Assembly (NCBI GenBank): GCA_049997955.1
Contig: JAEBDY010000004.1
Coordinates: forward strand, 62,001 to 126,000
Origin: Umezawaea sp049997955
Lineage (GTDB): Bacteria; Actinomycetota; Actinomycetes; Mycobacteriales; Pseudonocardiaceae
DNA length: 64,000 nt
Reading direction: 5' to 3'
Shown here one piece after another: positions 1 to 7,375 of this stretch (positions are counted from its first letter, which is position 1; the number at the start of each line of letters is the position of its first letter). The position numbers were made by a program, and so were the translations under genes. The notes below the pieces were generated by a model. The model made no database searches and was not told the DNA's origin. It was given only the letters and a program-made list of their open reading frames with translations.

Positions 1-128
1 GGAGCCACCCGCGAGTAGTAGTCGATCACCTCCGCCTTCGTGAACCCCGCCTCCCGGTACAGCACCTTGTCCAGGTTCGACAGCGTCACCAGCCGCCCCT
101 CCACCCGCACCGCCGTCGTCTCCCTCAC
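1..128 (-). CDS. ligD: LigD polymerase-domain protein, N-terminal fragment (runs off the window)
   Basis: Only the first 42 codons are inside the window. The reading starts at a GTG (128-126) and includes LSNLDKVLYREAGFTKAEV, the characteristic opening of the primase-polymerase (POL) domain of bacterial LigD. In this family POL adds nucleotides, preferably ribonucleotides, at Ku-bound double-strand breaks. The GTG overlaps the TGA of the preceding phosphoesterase gene by four bases (GTGA), so the two are probably translationally coupled and POL is a separate polypeptide rather than part of one large LigD as in mycobacteria. The remainder lies left of position 1. Confidence 0.88.
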   Translation of the reverse strand, partial: MRETTAVRVEGRLVTLSNLDKVLYREAGFTKAEVIDYYSRVA

Positions 129-1222
129 GACAGGTCCCCACTCCGCCCGGACACCACCACCCACAGCGGAGACCGGACACCGGGGGAGTAGACCGAATCC
201 GACCGCTTCGCCACCACACCCTCCAACCCCTGCTCCCGACTCGCCGCCGCCACCGCCGCACCACCACCCCGAAACGCAGGCGGCGTCAACCACGACGGCC
301 CGCTCAACCCCAACTCCTCCAACAACACCCGCCGATCCGCGTGCGACAACCCCACCGTCGACCGCCCCTCCAGGTGCAACAGGTCGAACACCAGGAAACT
401 CACCGGCGTCGACCTCGCCGCCCGCCGAGCCCGCGCCGACGACGACACCCCCGTCCGCCGCCCCAACGCGGCAGCACTCGGCCGCCCACCCTCGAACGCC
501 ACGACCACCCCGTCCAGGACCGCCTGCGTCATCCCCAGGCTCGCCCCCAACCCCTGCAACTCCGGGAACAGCGACGTCACGTCCCCGCCCTCCCCGTCGA
601 ACACCACCACCCGCCCACCCTCGACCCGCACCAGCGCCCGCACGCCCTCCCACCGGAACTCGTACGACCACTCACCATCGCCGTCCTCCGGCGGCAACGA
701 CCCCACCGTCGCCACCATCGGCCGCAAGCCCTCCGGCAACGACACCCAGTCCGGCCGCGCCGCCACGTGCCGCCGCCGCACCATCCAGTCCTTGCCCGAC
801 GACCCGTCCCGCCGGAAGAACACGAACTCGCCCTCGACCCGGTCCCCGTGCAGCACCACGTCCACCTCGCGGTCGCTCCACTTCACCGTCTCGTACCGAC
901 CGCGGTCCCACAGGAACATCTCCCCGCCGCCGTACTCGCCCCTCGGGATCACCCCCGAGAACGTCGCGTACTCCAACGGGTGGTCCTCGGTGCGCACCGC
1001 CAACCGGATCGTCCCCGGCTCCGGCGGCAACCCCTTCGGCACCGCGAACGACACCAGCACCCCACCGCGCTCCAACCGCACGTCCCAGTGCAACGACGAC
1101 GCGTGGTGCTCCTGGATCACGAACGTGTCATCAGCACCGTGGGGGAGCACCGCCGCGTCCGGCACCGGCTCAGGGGTGCGCCCGGGATCCCGCTTGCGCC
1201 GGTACTCCGAAAGATCCGCCAT
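125..1222 (-). CDS. ligD: LigD 3'-phosphoesterase domain joined to a degenerate ligase domain
   Basis: 365 residues. The N-terminal half is a clear LigD phosphoesterase (PE) domain: residues 36-50 read IQEHHASSLHWDVRL, with the metal-binding His/Asp set, and EDHPLEY follows near 79-85. PE domains trim 3'-phosphates and ribonucleotides at break ends. The C-terminal half resembles an ATP-dependent ligase nucleotidyltransferase domain, but the lysine nucleophile motif KxDG is RWEG at 190-193. EGVVAKR survives at 334-340, while the motif V lysine region reads SPLWVVV and no OB-fold follows. It is therefore unlikely to ligate. It lies 10 bp after ku and overlaps the POL gene by GTGA. It could act as a PE nuclease with a scaffold-like tail. 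Confidence 0.85.
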   Translation of the reverse strand: MADLSEYRRKRDPGRTPEPVPDAAVLPHGADDTFVIQEHHASSLHWDVRLERGGVLVSFAVPKGLPPEPGTIRLAVRTEDHPLEYATFSGVIPRGEYGGGEMFLWDRGRYETVKWSDREVDVVLHGDRVEGEFVFFRRDGSSGKDWMVRRRHVAARPDWVSLPEGLRPMVATVGSLPPEDGDGEWSYEFRWEGVRALVRVEGGRVVVFDGEGGDVTSLFPELQGLGASLGMTQAVLDGVVVAFEGGRPSAAALGRRTGVSSSARARRAARSTPVSFLVFDLLHLEGRSTVGLSHADRRVLLEELGLSGPSWLTPPAFRGGGAAVAAASREQGLEGVVAKRSDSVYSPGVRSPLWVVVSGRSGDLS

Positions 1223-1232
1223 GCGCGCGCCC

Positions 1233-2069
1233 TCAGGCGGAACTGGCCTTCTTCTCCGACGACTTCTTCTTCCCGGCCTTCACCGAGGACCCCGACCGCG
1301 ACGACCTCGCCGCCTCCACGCTCCGCTCCAGAGCCGTCATCAGGTCGACGACCTCACCCTTCTCCCGCGACTCCTCCGCCACCGGCAGCACAGCCCCCTC
1401 GGCCTTCGCCGTGATCAGCTCCTCCATCGCGTCCCGGTAGTCGTCCGTGAACTCCTCCTCCTCGAACGACCCCGCCATGCTCTCCACCAACGACGCCGCC
1501 ATCCGCAACTCCTGCGGACGCACCTCCACGTCACCACCCAGGAAGTCGAACCCCGGCCTCCGGATCTCGTCCGGCCACAACATCGTGTGCAGCACCAGCA
1601 CGTCGTCCCGCGCCCGCAACGTCGCCAACGTCTGCCGCTGACGAATCGTGATCTTCACGACCGCCAACCGCTCCGCGTCCTCCAACGCCGTCCGCAACAA
1701 CACGTACGGCCGCACCGCCGCCTTGTCCGGCTCCAGGTAGTACGACTTCTGGAAGTAGATCGGATCGATCTCCTCCACCGGCACGAACTCCACCACCCGG
1801 ATCGACCGGTCCGTCTCGATCGGCAACGCCTCGAAGTCCTCCGCGTCGAGCACGACCAGACGACCGTCGTCCAGCTCGTAGCCCTTGGCGATGTCCGCGA
1901 ACGCCACCTCCTCGGCGCACACCGAGCAGACGCGCTTGTACTTGACGCGCCCACCGTCCTCGCGGTGCACCTGGTGGAACCGAAAGTCGTGCTCCTCCGT
2001 GGCCGAGAACAGCCGCACCCCGATGGTGACCAGGCCGAAGGAGATCGCACCACGCCAGATCGACCTCAT
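1233..2069 (-). CDS. ku: Ku protein (NHEJ DNA end binding)
   Basis: 278 residues beginning MRSIWRGAISFGLVTIGVRL, the near-invariant N-terminus of bacterial Ku. The central beta-barrel bridge region and IDPIYFQKSYYLEPDK (about 106-121) are typical. The C-terminus is a Lys/Ser-rich tail, KAGKKKSSEKK, of the kind that in other Ku proteins contributes to DNA binding and end threading. Bacterial Ku forms a homodimeric ring on double-strand ends and recruits LigD. The gene is 10 bp upstream of the phosphoesterase gene and in the same direction, supporting an NHEJ operon. A second Ku gene precedes it. Confidence 0.95.
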   Translation of the reverse strand: MRSIWRGAISFGLVTIGVRLFSATEEHDFRFHQVHREDGGRVKYKRVCSVCAEEVAFADIAKGYELDDGRLVVLDAEDFEALPIETDRSIRVVEFVPVEEIDPIYFQKSYYLEPDKAAVRPYVLLRTALEDAERLAVVKITIRQRQTLATLRARDDVLVLHTMLWPDEIRRPGFDFLGGDVEVRPQELRMAASLVESMAGSFEEEEFTDDYRDAMEELITAKAEGAVLPVAEESREKGEVVDLMTALERSVEAARSSRSGSSVKAGKKKSSEKKASSA

Positions 2070-2124
2070 GGCAACTTGCTACCCCCGAAACGCGGATCCC
2101 GCACCCCAGGGTCACCCACACGGA

Positions 2125-2907
2125 CTAGTGAACCGGCGGCGGCTTCTCCGCCCGCACCCGCTCCAGACTCCGCTGCAACGCCGTCAGCAAATCCACCGCA
2201 CCCGCCTCCTCCGGAGCCCGCGCCGCCGGGATCACCGCCCCCGAACTCTTCGCCAGGATCACCGCCTCCAACGCGGCCCGGTAGTCGTCCGTGAACGCCG
2301 CGTGGTCGAACTCCGCCGACATCGAGTTCACCAACGACAACGCCATCCGCACCTCCTGCGGACGCGACCGCGAAGGCGGCAACTCGAACCCCGGATCCCG
2401 CACCTCATCCGGCCACAGCAACGTGTGCAACACCAGCAGATCCCCACGCGGCCGCACCACCGCCAACGTCTCCCGCCGCCGCAGCGTGATCTTCACGACC
2501 GCCATCCGCCACGACCGCTCCAACGCCTCCCGCAACAACACGTACGACGGCACCGCCACGTCGTCCGGCCGCAGGAAGTAACTCCGGTGCAGGTAGATCG
2601 GATCGATCTGCTCCGCCGACACGAACTCCACCACGTCGATCACGTGGTCCGACGCCGACGGCAACCCCTCGAAGTCCTCCGGCTCCACGACCACCAACCG
2701 GCCGTCCTCCAACCGGTACCCCTTGGCCATCGCCTCCGCCGGAACCTCCTCGTCGCACACCGAACACACCTTCCGGTGCCGCACCTGCCCACCATCGACC
2801 CGGTGCACCTGGTGGAACCGAAAACCGTGCTCCTCCGTAGCGCCGAACACCCGAACAGGGATCGACACCAACCCGAACGAGATCGCACCCCGCCACAACG
2901 CCCGCAT
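2125..2907 (-). CDS. ku: Second Ku paralogue
   Basis: 260 residues from the ATG at 2907, chosen because the protein then starts MRALWRGAISFGLVSIPVRV and aligns with the N-terminus of the neighbouring Ku; an upstream in-frame start at 2958 would add 17 residues with no family match. It shares CSVC and IDPIYLHRSYFLRPDD with the other copy but lacks the long Lys-rich tail, ending EKPPPVH. Two Ku copies with different tails suggest homo- or heterodimers with different DNA retention. It lies 55 bp upstream of the first ku, same strand. Confidence 0.93.
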   Translation of the reverse strand: MRALWRGAISFGLVSIPVRVFGATEEHGFRFHQVHRVDGGQVRHRKVCSVCDEEVPAEAMAKGYRLEDGRLVVVEPEDFEGLPSASDHVIDVVEFVSAEQIDPIYLHRSYFLRPDDVAVPSYVLLREALERSWRMAVVKITLRRRETLAVVRPRGDLLVLHTLLWPDEVRDPGFELPPSRSRPQEVRMALSLVNSMSAEFDHAAFTDDYRAALEAVILAKSSGAVIPAARAPEEAGAVDLLTALQRSLERVRAEKPPPVH

Positions 2908-2968
2908 ACCACCTGGGTACACCCGCCCACCGCCCGTGCGAACCCAAGTCACCCGCACGCACCAGCCA

Positions 2969-3958
2969 CTACTCCGACTCCGCCATCCTCCCCAACGCCC
3001 GGTACGTCCGATTGCTCGCCGCCGCCGACCGCCGTTCGCGCGCCGTCGCCTCGATGTAGTTCTGACTCGTCGCCAACGACGCGTGCCCCAACAACGCCAT
3101 GATCTCCGACGCCGACGCGCCGTCCTCCGCCAACCGCGTCGCGAAGGTGTGCCGCAACGCGTGCAGGTTCGCCCCCGTCGGCACCCGGTCGTGCAGGCCC
3201 GCCCACCGGAAGCACGACTTCACCAGGTACTCCAGCCCACCCCGCCCGATCGCCTCGCCACGCCGGTCCCGCAGCAGCGGCGACCCCCGCTCGAAACCCG
3301 CCTGGGGGAACCTCGACCGGCACGACGCCAGGTACTGCTCCACGATCCGCTCCATCGACGGCTCGATCGGCACCGACCGGTCCCGGTTGCCCTTCCCGAC
3401 CACGTGCAGCCGCCGCTCACCCTCCCGACCCACGATCGACGCCAGGGTCAGGGTCCGCATCTCCGCCGACCGCAATCCCGCCACCAGCCCCAGCGCGATC
3501 ACCAGCACGTCCCGTTCCGGCCACGGGTCCCGACCGCCGTGCGTGCCGTCCGCCGCCGCGGTGAGCAACTGCTCGGGCGTGTCCTCACCCCGCAGCGGCT
3601 TGGGCGTCAGAGGAGGCGTCTTGGGCCGCGCCACCGCCCCCATCGGGTTGCCCGGCAGCAGGTCGTCCGCCACGCAGAACGTCAGGAACTGGTTCCACGT
3701 CGACCACGCCCGCAACACCGAGCTCTTGGCGTGCGAATCCGCGAACACACCGAACGCGGCGCGCAGGTTTCCGCTGGTCAGGTCCTCGACGACCAGGTCT
3801 TCCACGGGGGAGGACAGGGACTCGGCCAGCAGGACGGTGACGCCCGCGAGGTCGCGGCGGTAGGCGGCGGTGGTGTGGGGGGAGTCCTTCCTCGGACGAC
3901 GGGCGAGGAAGAACGAGTCCTGGGCGGCGAGCACTCGCATACGGATCTTGTACCGCAC
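2969..3958 (-). CDS. Tyrosine recombinase (XerC/XerD-like integrase)
   Basis: 329 residues with an N-terminal SAM-like core-binding domain (about 15-105) and a C-terminal catalytic domain. All active-site residues are visible: Arg163 in GLRSAEM, Lys189 in GKGNRDR, HALR at 267-270, His292 in LLGHASLATSQNY, and nucleophile Tyr301. Length and order fit XerC/XerD or phage-type integrases. A second possible start is Met7 (3940). It stands 61 bp from ku2 on the same strand and about 750 bp from the dif site at 4707-4734. It may be a third Xer-like recombinase or the integrase of a decayed element; the housekeeping XerC and XerD genes cannot be excluded but usually sit elsewhere. Confidence 0.9.
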   Translation of the reverse strand: MRYKIRMRVLAAQDSFFLARRPRKDSPHTTAAYRRDLAGVTVLLAESLSSPVEDLVVEDLTSGNLRAAFGVFADSHAKSSVLRAWSTWNQFLTFCVADDLLPGNPMGAVARPKTPPLTPKPLRGEDTPEQLLTAAADGTHGGRDPWPERDVLVIALGLVAGLRSAEMRTLTLASIVGREGERRLHVVGKGNRDRSVPIEPSMERIVEQYLASCRSRFPQAGFERGSPLLRDRRGEAIGRGGLEYLVKSCFRWAGLHDRVPTGANLHALRHTFATRLAEDGASASEIMALLGHASLATSQNYIEATARERRSAAASNRTYRALGRMAESE

Positions 3959-4196
3959 GACACCGACAGTTCGGGCGGTGGGCTCGTCGGGTTGATCACC
4001 GTTCGCTCGGTCGAGTCGATCGCGGGGCAGGGGAGGGGATGCCGGGATCGGGGGTCGCGTGGGATGTGGAGTGCAGGTCAGGGGGCTGTGGCGGTGAATT
4101 CCAGGACGCTGGTCCGAGCGGTCTTCGTGATCATGCGGAAGCCGGGGAAGTTTTGCTGGCGCGTCGGTTTCGCCCGTATCCCGAGGTTCATCCGGT

Positions 4197-4224
4197 TTGC
4201 TGGATAATGGCGATTATGCATGAA
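4197..4224 (+). other. Weak second dif-like site
   Basis: Left arm TTGCTGGATAA, six-base centre TGGCGA, right arm TTATGCATGAA. It shares the inner GATAAT-N4-ATTATG core with the strong site at 4707-4734, twelve fixed bases in a very GC-rich context, but the outer right arm does not match the XerD-arm consensus. It may be a degenerate recombination footprint or chance. Confidence 0.3.
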
Positions 4225-4451
4225 ATGGCGTCCTGGAAGGGGGTCCACTGCTCCGGGGGACGGCACCTCTCGATGATCTTCGGAATGCGGATTTCGACCG
4301 CTGCGGCGACCGTGCGCACACACCGCTCGGCGACTCGGGAAGTCTGCCGTCGGACATCCGAGAGAGCCTGAGGGGCGTTGCTCCCGGAGGGCCTCGGTGG
4401 CGATCTTGGCGACGTCGACTTCGTTCAGCGAGCATCCGGTCGCACCACCTA

Positions 4452-4472
4452 CATACGTCACTGTGACGTATG
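4452..4472. promoter_or_regulatory. Perfect 21-bp inverted repeat, operator-like
   Basis: CATACGTCAC and its exact complement GTGACGTATG flank a single central T. Ten-base half-sites with one spacer base are typical of dimeric repressors of the TetR or GntR kind. No intact regulator or target gene adjoins it, so it may be an orphan operator left by a lost gene, or it may serve the recombinase gene (start 3958) or a small unrecognised transcript. Confidence 0.6.
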
Positions 4473-4706
4473 ACAGTCGTCGAAGGGCGGTTTGCTCAGT
4501 GCCCATCATGGGCTCACAGGACCTCAGGACGTCCACTGGTCGCCAGCGTCCCGCCGTGGCCACCCAGCGGCACCCGACACGAGACGCCCGGTCGGCCGGA
4601 AGCGCCCGGCGGTAGCCGCCGTGTCGCACATGTCCACACGCGACACGAACGCGTGGTTCACCGTCCGGCAGACCCTCTCGTGATCTTGATAATCCCAGGT
4701 CGCCAA

Positions 4707-4734
4707 AACGCCGATAATCTACATTATGTTAAGT
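4707..4734 (+). other. dif site (XerC/XerD chromosome dimer resolution site)
   Basis: The 28 bp split into an 11-bp left arm AACGCCGATAA, a six-base centre TCTACA and an 11-bp right arm TTATGTTAAGT. The right arm differs from the E. coli XerD arm (TTATGTTAAAT) at one base. The CCGATAAT...ACATTATG...AAGT pattern agrees with the actinobacterial dif consensus as I remember it. dif sites lie at the replication terminus, so this marks the terminus region of a circular chromosome. It is intergenic, as expected, between the recombinase gene and the end of the RiPP cluster. Confidence 0.88.
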
Positions 4735-4978
4735 AACGGTTCTGGGGACGCTGATACCCGATCCCCGACCACCTCGATCGGTGGCCCGAACCCATCCCGA
4801 CAACCGTGTCGGAACCAGGTGGCCGAGTCCGCTGACAGCGGATCGCTGACACCGGCCCCGACCGTCGACAGCGCGAGAACGATCGACCGGGTTCGGCGGC
4901 TCGCTCCGACGAACGCAACCTCGTGCGACGGGCTCCTCGGTGCCGTGAGGGTCTGGCCACTCCCCCAGCCGTCTGCGG

Positions 4979-7375
4979 TCAGCCGGTGGAGCCCTGGAGG
5001 ACCAGGGTGTGGAACAGCGGTGTGGCGAACAGGTTTGTGCCCGCCTTGCGGATCTCGTCGGGTGTGGTGGCGTGCAGTGCGGGCACCGCTTCGGTGAGCC
5101 AGTCGGGACCCCGCTGCGCGGTGACCACGGCGTCGAGCAGGTCGGCCAGGGTCTGTGGTGAGTCGAAGGCGGACGGGAGCTGGGCGACGCAGTAGTCGGC
5201 GACGGCGGCCAGTTCCGCATCCGTGGGCGGATCGGCCGCCAGTTGGCGCAGGTCCTCGGCGACGCCCGCCAAGGCTTCGTCGACCCGCTCGGCGGGCAGG
5301 GTCGCCCGGATGAACACGCGTGGTGCGCCGAGGAAGGTGTCCCGGCCCGCGTAGGCGAGGTAGCCCTTGCCGTCGCGGGCGAGGGCGCCGCGGACCAGGC
5401 GGGCGGTGGGGTGGCCGCCGAGTGCGGCGGTGGCCAGGTGGCGTGCGGCTTCGCTGTCGCCGGTCGGTGGTTCCGGGGTCCAGAGCGTGAGGTGGCTGGA
5501 TCGGCCGGAGGTGGGGATGACCAGCGGTGGTCCGGGTTCGGGCGGGTCGGGTGGTGTCGGGTGTGCGGGTGTGGCTCGCCAGAGGCCCAGTGCGTCCTGG
5601 GCTGTGGTGGCGAGTGCGGTGGGGTCGACGGGGCCGACGGCGGTGAGCTGGGCGCCTGCTGGGCCGGGTGCGGTCGCGGTGCTGGTGGGTGTGGTGCCCA
5701 GCAGGCAGGACGCGGAGGCTGCGGTGTCGAGGAATTCGTGGGGTGGGCCGGGTGCGGGGGGTGGTGGGAGGTGGTCCCAGGGTGGGCCGCCGAACGAGGT
5801 CAGTGCTGTGCTCACCGCGGCGAGCCAGGTTCCTGCGGCGGCGGGTGAGACGACGGCGCCGAGTCGGAGGAATTGACCGTCGGAGGTGACCTGGGTGGTG
5901 GTGAGGTGGCGGGCGATGGCTCGGGCGAGTTGTCGGTCGCGGCCTGGTCTGGCCCACAGGTCTGGTCCGAGTGGGATTCGCAGTCTCAGTTCCACCAGTG
6001 GTGTGCGGTGGTCTGTGGCTGTGACCAGGTGGATTCCGTCGAGGTCGGTCGAGGTGAAGTGCGGTGCGGTGAAGCGGTCGGGGCGTGTGCCGGTGGGTCG
6101 TGGTCGTGGTCGGTGTGCGGTGGTTGGGGTGGTCGCGGGTTGTCCGGCGGGTGCGGGTGCGGTGGGTTCGGGTCGGGTGCGGGTTGGTCCTGGGAGCAGC
6201 ACCAGGGCGGTGCAGGGGGTGTCGGCGAGGTCTTGTGCGGCGCGGCGGAGGTGTTGTGGTGGGAGTGCGCGCAGCAGGTCGGGGATTTCCAGGGGTAGTG
6301 CGGGGCGGGCGAACAGCAGTTCCGCGGCGCCTGCGGAGCGGGCCAGGCGCAGGGGGTCGGCGTGGGCGCGTTGGTGTCGGGTGGCGAGTCGGGTGGCCGC
6401 AGCGGTGAGTGCGGTGGGGTCCGCGTGCCGGAGGTGGGACCGCACTGTTGCGAGGAAGGTGGTGGGGCTGAGACCGTCGGGCAGGAGCGCGGAGGTGACC
6501 AGGGAGTCGGGGTCTCGTGCGGCGAGGGGTTCGAAGAAGCCGCAGGTGCTGGTGGCGGGGGTGGGTGAGGTGGTCAGGAGTTCGGCCAGCACCATGGTCG
6601 TGAGGTAGCCGTCGAGGTCGGTGCGGGGGTCGGGTAGGCGGTGTGCGAGGGCGATGGCGGGGTGGTCTACGCCGGGTTCGGTGCCTTCTCGCCAGACGTC
6701 TTCCCGCCAGGGTGGCTCGGTCGGGTCGGCGGTTGGTGGGGTTGGTCGTGCGGGTAGGTCGCCGAAGTGGCGTTGGATCATTGAGGTGGTGGTGGCGAGG
6801 TCGATGGCGCCGGTGATGGTGAGGACCGCGTTGCCGGGTGCGTAGTGGCGGTGGAAGAACGCGGCGCATTCTTCGGGGGTGGCTGTCAGGAGGTCCGCGG
6901 CGCGGCCGTAGCCGTCGTGGGCGTTGGCCCAGTGCTGGAACGCGGCGGCGGGGAGGGCGGGCCACGGGAAGCCGCCGAGGGTTCGGGTGTCGACTGTTCC
7001 GGTGATCTCCTGTGCGACGCCGTCGAGTTGTTCGCGCACGGTGTCCTCGGTGAACAGAGGGGCGCGCATCCGGTCGGCGTCGGCGAACAGGGCGGGTTCG
7101 AGTGCGGCTGTCGGGATCTTCTGGAAGTACTCGGTGTGGTCTTGGCGGGTGGTGCCACCTGATTCGCCCGCGTAGCGGATCAGGTGGTCGTGGAACGCCC
7201 CGTTGGGCAGGCTGGCGCTGCCGCGGAACATCAGGTGTTCGAAGAGGTGGGCGAATCCGGCGCGGTCTTCGCCGCGGAAGCCGACGCCGTAGTGGACCGC
7301 GATGCCGACGCGGGGTGAGAGGGTGTCGGGGGCCAGTACCACGCGCAGTCCGTTGGCCAGGGTGTACCGGTGCAT
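4979..7375 (-). CDS. M16 zinc peptidase, tandem-domain, probable lanthipeptide leader protease
   Basis: 798 residues beginning MHRYTLANGLRVVLAPD. The inverted zinc motif HLFEH is at 43-47 and the third ligand Glu123 sits 76 residues later, the usual M16 spacing. A Pro/Thr-rich linker near 430-470 separates a second, inactive M16-like half with FDSPQTLADLLDAVV near the end. Family members cut peptides inside a closed clamshell chamber. ATG at 7375-7373 overlaps the previous stop by one base (TGATG), making this the last gene of the RiPP operon. Removal of the precursor leader is the likely role by context; general peptide clearance is the alternative. No signal peptide is visible. Confidence 0.85.
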   Translation of the reverse strand: MHRYTLANGLRVVLAPDTLSPRVGIAVHYGVGFRGEDRAGFAHLFEHLMFRGSASLPNGAFHDHLIRYAGESGGTTRQDHTEYFQKIPTAALEPALFADADRMRAPLFTEDTVREQLDGVAQEITGTVDTRTLGGFPWPALPAAAFQHWANAHDGYGRAADLLTATPEECAAFFHRHYAPGNAVLTITGAIDLATTTSMIQRHFGDLPARPTPPTADPTEPPWREDVWREGTEPGVDHPAIALAHRLPDPRTDLDGYLTTMVLAELLTTSPTPATSTCGFFEPLAARDPDSLVTSALLPDGLSPTTFLATVRSHLRHADPTALTAAATRLATRHQRAHADPLRLARSAGAAELLFARPALPLEIPDLLRALPPQHLRRAAQDLADTPCTALVLLPGPTRTRPEPTAPAPAGQPATTPTTAHRPRPRPTGTRPDRFTAPHFTSTDLDGIHLVTATDHRTPLVELRLRIPLGPDLWARPGRDRQLARAIARHLTTTQVTSDGQFLRLGAVVSPAAAGTWLAAVSTALTSFGGPPWDHLPPPPAPGPPHEFLDTAASASCLLGTTPTSTATAPGPAGAQLTAVGPVDPTALATTAQDALGLWRATPAHPTPPDPPEPGPPLVIPTSGRSSHLTLWTPEPPTGDSEAARHLATAALGGHPTARLVRGALARDGKGYLAYAGRDTFLGAPRVFIRATLPAERVDEALAGVAEDLRQLAADPPTDAELAAVADYCVAQLPSAFDSPQTLADLLDAVVTAQRGPDWLTEAVPALHATTPDEIRKAGTNLFATPLFHTLVLQGSTG

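Larger units (their letters stand above)
3959..4978. other. 1-kb gap with no convincing gene; terminus-associated sites
   Basis: No reading frame here has both plausible codon use and a recognisable protein. Short open frames exist on both strands, including a minus-strand stretch ending near 4200 that reads like a fragment (containing EIRIPKIIERCRPPEQWTP) but has no good start, so it may be a gene remnant. What stands out is a perfect 21-bp palindrome, a strong dif site and a second dif-like sequence, each listed separately. Local AT content rises at 4678-4740. A small hairpin (TCCGCT/AGCGGA, 4828-4842) lies beyond the M16 gene end. Confidence 0.5.

Noticed and set aside
4078..4629. 183-residue minus-strand frame between the recombinase and dif
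   Set aside because: No family features, odd composition, runs through the palindrome and the weak dif-like site; at best a remnant.
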